The notes under the pieces are model-generated. The model had not been told where the DNA came from and searched no databases. It worked only from the letters and a program-made list of their open reading frames with translations. DNA of 64,000 nucleotides from Rhexocercosporidium sp. MPI-PUGE-AT-0058 (Eukaryota > Ascomycota > Leotiomycetes > Helotiales): positions 496,001 to 560,000 of the forward strand of contig JAGTJL010000007.1 of the NCBI GenBank assembly GCA_020746875.1, written 5' to 3'. Positions within the stretch are counted from its first letter, which is position 1; every line of letters starts with the position of its first letter. A program made the translations under genes and the position numbers. Shown in pieces: positions 57,774-64,000 of this stretch.

Positions 57774-58629
57774 TGCTAGTAGTTAAGTGAGAGAGTTGGT
57801 ATTATGGTAAGTAGGGGCAGAGGTGTTACGCCTGCAAGGACGAGGTTAGAGGGTTAGAGTCGAGGCTGAGGCTGCGGAGGTTCGAAGTGTACGTCTCGTC
57901 CTTATGCTATTCTTGCAACATGTTAAAGATAGACCTGGGGAGATGGAAACTACAAATTATTTGCAGATGCAGATGCGATTTGAAGGCTGTATCCCTAGAG
58001 TTGCGGAAGTGGTTCGAAAGTCAGAGAGAGCTGAAGTTGGGCTCAGCCTGATAGTGACTAAGATGCCAAGATCACAGGGTCAGGAATGGATTTCGCGATC
58101 TCGCCCCTCCAAACAAACCTCTTTCTAACATATTCCACTTTTGTTAGATCAGACCATCAACAAGTGTACCTAGATCATCTGTCTTCGTGAGTCAGCAGCT
58201 GCATTACACGCAAATCTTGCAGTACCAATCAGTTTTGTTAATCCCTACTGCATTTTTTGGCTTCGGAGAAGTGAATTGCTGCCAGTACAATAACTATCGT
58301 CGAGCACTAAATAGATGCCTTGGCAAGCATGTGCAATATTTACACTCCTTTTCATTCCAAACTCCGTTTATTCCTACCCACGACACCCGAATTGTCGGTA
58401 AGCTCAGGTCTAATACACACTGGTCATACTCGAGACTCCACACACGCTGATGCTTCACAGCTGAACCAGAAACAACCAAACACTTGCACATCCTTCCCCT
58501 CCTTTCCCTTGCAGAGCCATGCAGGGCCGGTTGAACGTCATTGTTTAGTGTTCCGATCATTTCGATTTGACCTAACGATTCCTCTGAATCCTGTCCTTTC
58601 ATAGTGCTTTCGTTTTCAGCCTTCTTCCT
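57774..58629. other. Intergenic, no gene recognised
   Basis: It should contain the promoter of the ULD gene on the left. Short plus-strand frames have no motifs. Confidence 0.45.
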
Positions 58630-58962
58630 TCACCACATATTCTCCTTATGCTCAACTCTCACGGCATTTTCCTCTCGCCACCTGCAATACATTAGTTTCA
58701 ATTCCCACTCAAGAGAAGGAAAGACTTACACAGGACGACCAGCATGATCATAGGTCAGGCCGGGAACCCCGCTCTCCGTTTCCTTCCTGCCCAGTGGCGC
58801 GCCATTCCCAGTGCTTTGAGAAGTCTGCTTTCTGTACATCGCTTGTTGTGTTTTGTTGGGGATATATGTCTCTGCTCGCTGTGGCCCGCACGATTGCCAG
58901 TTCCCGGCTCTGGGAGGAGGTGGCACCATTTCGGCTTTCATGCGGGTAAGACAGGATCCCAT
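58630..58962 (-). CDS. Small two-exon protein, 94 aa
   Basis: Exon 1 is 58730-58962 and exon 2 is 58630-58681, joined over a 48-nt intron with a perfect GTAAGT donor, an ACTAATG branch and an ATTGCAG acceptor. Splicing turns the unspliced end (GRPV then stop) into GRPVWREENAVRVEH and onwards. The product is hydrophilic, with a PPPP run at residues 13-16 and no signal peptide or membrane segment. The family is not recognised. The quality of the intron is the main argument that it is a real gene. Confidence 0.55.
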
Positions 58963-59821
58963 GATGGCTATCGATCTACAGGTCTAGGAGAGTTGTTTCC
59001 AGTGTTGATGTTGTCTGATTTCGAAGCGAGGTTGAGATGAGTAAACAGCAAGATGTCAATTGCAATTTGGGGAGCGAGAGGATTTTAATTGGGAGGCATT
59101 GTGGCAAGGCAAGGCAAATACGGGAAAGGAAACGGTTGAGGGGTTGGGAGGCACAGAGGGAATCTAGATTTTTCTCTTGGTTTGTGATGCGGTGGCAGTG
59201 TGGGTGTCGGATTCGGGTAGATGGAGAGATCTACACTAGAGAGGTCTGGGGAAGGCCGGGCCCCCGGATCTGGACTCGATATGGCGCGGTATTTTTTTGG
59301 GGAACCAATCAGGGAATCTGGATGGGACAATTCGCTCAGTGCTAATGACAAGTTTCTTACGCGGTCTGTATGCGTCTACTTAATAGCTAGGCTAGAAGCG
59401 GTATTCGTTCTGGAGATAATGGCGAAGATGGTACGATTCACACGGAGCACGGAAAGTTTAAAGACCGAAGAACAATAACTCGAAAAGGTTATGTTTCTCA
59501 ATGCACAAGGTGCATAGAGATCACGGCTTCATGATCATGGTAAGAGAGCATGAGGCATCGCGAGTGAGCTAAGTATGGCTGAAAAGTCTGGAATTTTTCA
59601 GTTCTTCGAGTTTTTGAATTATGGCCATCCATGAGAACAGCTGATAGTAAAGAAACAGTCAACATGATCAGTCTTGCGTGGAAGCATAGAAGCATCTCGT
59701 TCGGCGACCGTTTTTATTTCAATTTCCATTAATTTTCTCTTTTGTCTTTGGGAGTAAAGAGCGGTGTCTGACTTACAATAACGGGAAAGGTTCGTACTTC
59801 CGAGCTTTATTGTTCTAAATT
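58963..59821. other. No gene recognised
   Basis: Short frames only. Confidence 0.45.
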
Positions 59822-60264
59822 CTACTCATCTAAGAGCGAGTCTTGAAAAGAGCCAGAAAAAGCCACAGAACACTTATTATAGAGGACGTTTACCTGGATT
59901 CTCGTAGCTCGCTCGTAGCTTTCAATATACCGAATTCTGGCTGTGTTTGGTTCTGGACACCTGTTCGGGACAACACAATTGATGAGGAAGGGGATGTGCA
60001 ATGTGTGATTCAAGCTTGATTGCGGCTGGAAAGAGAACCAGAGAACGATGTGCTTCTTTCCAAGCCTCTCATGAGTAAATACAAAGTTCAGAGTTATCTT
60101 CACCTCATCGCTGGGCCCGGGGGCCTTCATTCTCGATCTGAATTGTCTAACGAACGGCGTTAAGACTGGGACCAGTCGTTCTTCTTTAGGTTGAATTGTC
60201 TCTCGAGTAGGTAAGACGCTGTGCAGGAAACAGTATCTCTTTGCCACATGTCTTAGATGCTAAT
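59822..60264 (-). CDS. Coding-like terminal exon of an unrecognised gene
   Basis: The frame runs from a plausible acceptor (GTAATTAG at about 60265) to a stop at 59822, about 147 codons, with protein-like composition (VKITLNFVFTHERLGKKH, IVLWFSFQPQSSLN, RIRYIESYERATRIQVN). It has no ATG near its start, so at least one upstream exon is needed, which I could not identify between 60270 and 60735. No family is recognised. It may be partial or decayed. Confidence 0.35.
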
Positions 60265-61421
60265 TACGTACATCTAAAAAGTGGCTTCCGTAGATTGCAC
60301 AGCGGATTTGTATTGGAAGAAGAGGGGGTGAGGAAAGTAAAGCATTGCGTCGTGGGTTCTGCTTTCGATCCGTATTTTCGATCTTCTACCTGTCAGTCAT
60401 GGGATAACAAATGTGTAGAACAAAATCCCCGCAATCTCAGTTGTTTCTTTTGAATCTCGGACATAGTCTGAGGAGATTTAATGTAGGTTTCAAATTTTCA
60501 AGGAGAGTCGCTGACCATGGTTGTGGCTTCCAAGTTCCAAGAAATGCATTTCGGATGCAGAGATTTGAGGAGAAGACGAAGAGAAGGTGGAAGACAAAAA
60601 CGGAAAGGAGAATAATGTTGTATAGTACAATTACTTCTAATTTTCTCCATCAACAAGGCCGGTTCGAAAGGCAAGACCCTCCTCGGCTTGTTCACTCGTT
60701 TAAGGCTGGGTAAATCGCTCCAAGCCATACGCAACTCCAGCAGCCCAACCTACGGGAAACAACGTTCTAAACCAATTAGCCAATTTTCTTGGCCGTTTCC
60801 TCTCTATCCAGAAATACAAACAAAACGAAACAAATCAATACGAAACAGCGACCCAACGACAAGTTCGAATTTCATCTATGCATCTGAAATAAGCAGCCTC
60901 TCGCGTCGCAACCATCAGATGAAACCACACATCTCCCCACCGAACAGCCCAGAAATAGCATCCTCCACGGCCCCCAAAGGCTAAATGCAATCTCACGTAA
61001 ACCCCTAGGGACACCGAAATACTGCCTCACCACATGACAGGGAAAGTTCAGGCAGTGAGAGGGCATACCTTGGTTGGTGCGTCCCGTCAGCCCAGTACTG
61101 CAAGGCTGAGCCAGTCGCCAAGAGCCAGTAGAAACAGCTTGAATCTTACTGCACTGTATGCGCAGCAACACAACACGCAATCCTACGATAATCAGGTACT
61201 GATACGCGGTACCACCGTCGATCAACGTGCGTCTATTCTTGGGATGATCTTATTTGCGGGAGGGATTCTGCCTTGAAAGAGAGGAAACGATGGGATATAT
61301 AGGGAGGATGGCTGCGCTGGTGGTTGCAGCTTGAGGTATCTCACTCCCCAAGCCAACGTACAACCAAGTACTCAATCAATCGAATTACCTACCTCACACA
61401 CCTCTCTTATAAGCACCCAAC
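60265..61421. other. No gene resolved
   Basis: Short frames only. The right end holds the promoter of the next gene. Confidence 0.45.
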
Positions 61422-61937
61422 ATGTTCAACACAACCTACGACGAAAAAGCCGCCTACGAGCACCGCTACCGCTCTCGCACCAACAGACACTCCAGAACCT
61501 CTTCCACAGCATCCACAACCACAACCTCATCCCATACCTCCCTCTCCACCTCCTACCAACACAATTACAACAGCGAAGCCCCTCCTCCATACTCATATAT
61601 CTTCTATAGCACCATCGAAGAGAAGCCCTTACCGCCTCTGCCTTGCCCTGGGTCGAGATGCAGTTATAGTAATGGTGGTGTGGAGAGTGAAGGAGAGAGG
61701 AGAGTGCGGTTTGTGCTGGAGAAGCCGTTGCCGCCTTTGCCTCTTGAGGGCGAGAGTGAAGGGCAGCATGAGGAGAGGGAGGAGAGGGGGGATGGGGAGA
61801 GGAGAAAGAGGAGTAGTTCGAGTGCGAGTGAGAGATCGGCGAGGATGGGGGAGTGTGCGTGGTGGACGAAGGAGGTTGGTGGGGACGAGGGAGAGGGTTT
61901 GGACAAGGAGATGGCATTGAAGGGGTGGCTGGGTTGA
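61422..61937 (+). CDS. Small protein with PPxY and PLPPLP motifs
   Basis: A single exon of 171 aa from an ATG at 61422. Residues 13-50 are Arg/Ser/Thr-rich. A PPPY motif (APPPYSY, about residue 53-59) could bind WW domains, such as those of Rsp5/Nedd4-type ubiquitin ligases. The unit EKPLPPLP occurs twice (about 67-74 and 100-107) and suits SH3-domain binding. The C-terminal third is acidic and Arg/Glu-rich, followed by CAWWTKEV. There is no signal peptide or membrane segment. An adaptor-like role is inference from the motifs. The family is not recognised. Codon usage in the second half is purine-skewed (GAG/AGG). Confidence 0.6.
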   Translation: MFNTTYDEKAAYEHRYRSRTNRHSRTSSTASTTTTSSHTSLSTSYQHNYNSEAPPPYSYIFYSTIEEKPLPPLPCPGSRCSYSNGGVESEGERRVRFVLEKPLPPLPLEGESEGQHEEREERGDGERRKRSSSSASERSARMGECAWWTKEVGGDEGEGLDKEMALKGWLG

Positions 61938-62162
61938 GGGTGCTATGGGATCGGTTGGAATGGATGGAATGGATTGGAATGCAAAAGGGATGTTAGATGG
62001 TTGGGGCTATACAGCTGGCGTTTGGGATTGGGATTGAATGGGTATAGAAACGGACTGTACAGTACCAGATGAGTTGGGAAGAAATACCCCAGGCGAGTAC
62101 ATACTGGCACTTAAGCCTCGATGAGATAAGGATTGGGGATATCATTCAATCAGTGTCTCCAG
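61938..62162. other. Convergent 3' flanks
   Basis: A short non-coding interval with a CTGTACAGTAC octamer near 62056. Confidence 0.5.
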
Positions 62163-63938
62163 CTACATAAAAGCCTTAACTCGAATCCCTTTCGTTCCCG
62201 GCTGCTGAATCGGCAAAAAAGCATCACTCTCAATCTCCACATCCCCCAAGCCCGTTTCCCACAAATCAAAGATCCCAACATCATCCTTTCCCCTACACTC
62301 TCTACTCCCCCACTGCCTCCAAATCGCCGAGAGTCCCAAATACATCTCCGCATACGCAAGGTTCATACCCAGACACTGTCTGCTCCCGCCCGTGAAACTA
62401 ACCATATATTTATCCAGCTCGCGGTTCTTGCCGTCCAGCCAGCGCTCCGGAGAGAACTTCTTCGAGTCAGGAAAGATCCTTTCGTCGTGATGGATCTGCA
62501 CGCTTGTGAGCCCGACGGGCGTTCCAGGCGGAATGGTCCATTCTTTTCCAGTCGCTGCGTCAGTGAATACCATGGCGTTATCGGGATCGATACGTGCGAG
62601 CCGACAACTCACGCCGTATGTAAGTCTCAACCCTTCTTTTATCACAGCTGTCAGGTACGGGAGTTGTTCGAGGACGGGTAGGGAGATGTTGCCTATCATG
62701 TCTAGTCGCGGGATCGCGGTTGTTAATTCTGCTTTCAGTTTTGAGAGAGTGGTGGGTTGGCGGATGAGCCAGAACATGACGAGTTCGAAGACCCAGGCTG
62801 TGGTTAGCGTGCCGGCCATGGTGAGGACTTGGGCGTCGTCTGAGAGGCGGGTAACAGTTTTTTCTTCGGGGGGTAATTTGGAAAAGAGGATGGAGTGGAA
62901 GATGGTGGGGATATCGGAGTCGTCTAGGTCTTGATATTTGGAGGCAGCGCTGGCTTGGATGTCTTTGATTTGGGCAAGATTGTCCTAGGCCATTGTCAGT
63001 AGCTGTTTGATGCGAGGCGAGGGGGAATTACTCGTTTCTGCGCCATGAATGAGGCCATGGCTGGATGAAGTGAGGCTGCTGCCCACATAGGGAGAGCTTG
63101 CATGAGATTATTGACCCAAGGGGCATGCTTCATGAAACTACCAGCTGTCGACCCAAAGAACGATGCATCACGATATGAAGGATCGAAATCTTCCGCTTCT
63201 ACGATAATGCTTCCCGTCAGAAAGGATCTTGCGTGGGGATCTGGAAGTGTTCTAACCAAGTCGATTGTCACATCTCCCGAAACAGTACTCCATCACAATA
63301 TCTACACCCATCAGTAAAAATTCCAGGATCTGGAGAGAGAGAGAGAAAAGCCTCACCGTTTGTATAAGCAGCAAAAGCCCAACTAGCCATTAAAACCTCA
63401 TCCTTATCCCTGAACCCCCTCAACCTCTCCAGCAATAAATCAAGCCTCCCCTGAATAACCGGCTGGAGTCTCCTCACACTTGCCATACTAAAGAATGGAG
63501 CCAGCGCCGACCTCCGCACCCTATGCAAATCATGCTTGTGAGTCGCGAACACGCTATTGTCCATGCCGAAAGACTTGGTGAACCAGTCGTACTTGTCTCG
63601 TCTGTGGCCCGAGGCCGAGGATGCGTAGACGGTGTCGTAGAATTCTGGATCGGAGATGTGGATTTCCCATGGTGAGATCCGGATTATGGGACCGTATTGT
63701 TTGTGGAGCTCGATTATCTTGAAGGTGTATTTGCCGCCGAGGTAGAGGTCGTAGTAAGCTTCGTATCTAAAAGTGTTAGGGGTTGAGTGGGTAGAAGAGG
63801 GAGGGAAACGTACAATCTGGTGATGGCAGCGAGCTTTGGGCCTGGGATGTCGGCAATTGGACTCAAGTAAAGACGGTAGTAAACGCCATAGATGCTGTAA
63901 AAGAACAGTACTACAGGGAACAGAAGCAGTAATCCCAT
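62163..63938 (-). CDS. Cytochrome P450 monooxygenase
   Basis: Five exons (63814-63938, 63357-63766, 63257-63301, 63032-63198, 62163-62984) with introns of 47, 55, 58 and 47 nt. All phases fit and give 522 aa, the usual P450 length. Residues 1-22 are a hydrophobic membrane anchor, followed by the proline hinge IPGPKLAA. The I-helix motif AGTLTT is at 306-311, the K-helix ExxR at E366/R369 (KEGLR), then PERW, and the heme loop FTGGSRQCLG at 446-455 with the proximal Cys at 453. It should be an ER-bound class II enzyme needing a P450 reductase. The overall pattern (WEIHISDPEFYDTVYAS, RRSALAPFFS) resembles the CYP58/trichodiene-oxygenase-like group, but the substrate is unknown, and no terpene synthase or other biosynthetic gene is visible in the window. 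Confidence 0.95.
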
Positions 63939-64000
63939 CTTGAAATCTACAGTGTAATCGCAACAACCAACTCACAGTGAAGCAAAATATTAGGGGACAG

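Noticed and set aside
62163..63938. Secondary-metabolite cluster around the P450
   Set aside because: No polyketide synthase, peptide synthetase, terpene synthase or transporter is visible within the window. The neighbours are an unknown small protein and the window edge.

Overview
This window reads as nuclear DNA of a filamentous ascomycete (Pezizomycotina). The evidence is short 46-70 nt spliceosomal introns with GTAWGT-like donors and CTAAC/CTGAC branch sites, an asco-type laccase ending in DSGL, fungal-only domain types (2EXR, Yap-type bZIP, Zn2Cys6-type regulator remnant, ULD-type ubiquitin-like domain), and a transposon heavily mutated in the RIP pattern (C:G to T:A). Leotiomycetes is a plausible class, but that is an inference from family resemblance, not shown here. 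All gene models were spliced by hand from the sequence. Exon joins were accepted only where donor, branch site, acceptor, reading phase and protein family agreed.

Layout. 0.8-8.3 kb: a nuclear-type unknown protein (-), a gene-poor stretch, a 2EXR protein (+) and a four-exon Yap-type bZIP factor (-), the last two tail to tail. 8.3-15.5 kb: a decayed segment holding a pseudogene of a Zn2Cys6-type transcription factor and further broken coding fragments on the minus strand. 15.5-17.2 kb: an intact single-exon amidohydrolase (-). 17.8-26.0 kb: an AT-rich transposon nest. A short hAT-like element with an intact 8-bp target duplication was split by a Ty3/Gypsy-type LTR retrotransposon with a 5-bp target duplication. 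That element was then destroyed by RIP-like mutation, and its right LTR was later hit by a small un-mutated solo-LTR-like element with a 4-bp duplication. 26.6-32.6 kb: an ankyrin-repeat protein (-) beside the nest and a 13-exon laccase (-) with two consecutive 3-nt exons and an apparent 1-nt frameshift. 33-45 kb: mostly non-coding, with one disordered 432-aa protein (+) and a long regulatory-looking stretch in front of a two-finger C2H2 factor (+, 45.3-46.6 kb). 48.5-49.4 kb: a broken D-2-hydroxyacid dehydrogenase (-). 51.3-58.9 kb: tartrate-dehydrogenase-type enzyme (+), F-box-like protein (-), a six-exon ULD-domain protein (-) and a 94-aa two-exon protein (-). 61.4-63.9 kb: a small proline-motif protein (+) and a five-exon cytochrome P450 (-).

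There is no single pathway or obvious secondary-metabolite cluster. Laccase, P450, amidohydrolase and the tartrate-type dehydrogenase fit a saprotrophic or plant-associated lifestyle. Three regulators (bZIP, C2H2, and the dead Zn2Cys6-type factor) and several fungal accessory families (F-box, ankyrin, 2EXR, ULD) surround the transposon-rich core. The most unusual observations are the ordered three-layer transposon nest, the tandem 3-nt exons in the laccase, and the antisense coding frame inside the retrotransposon.
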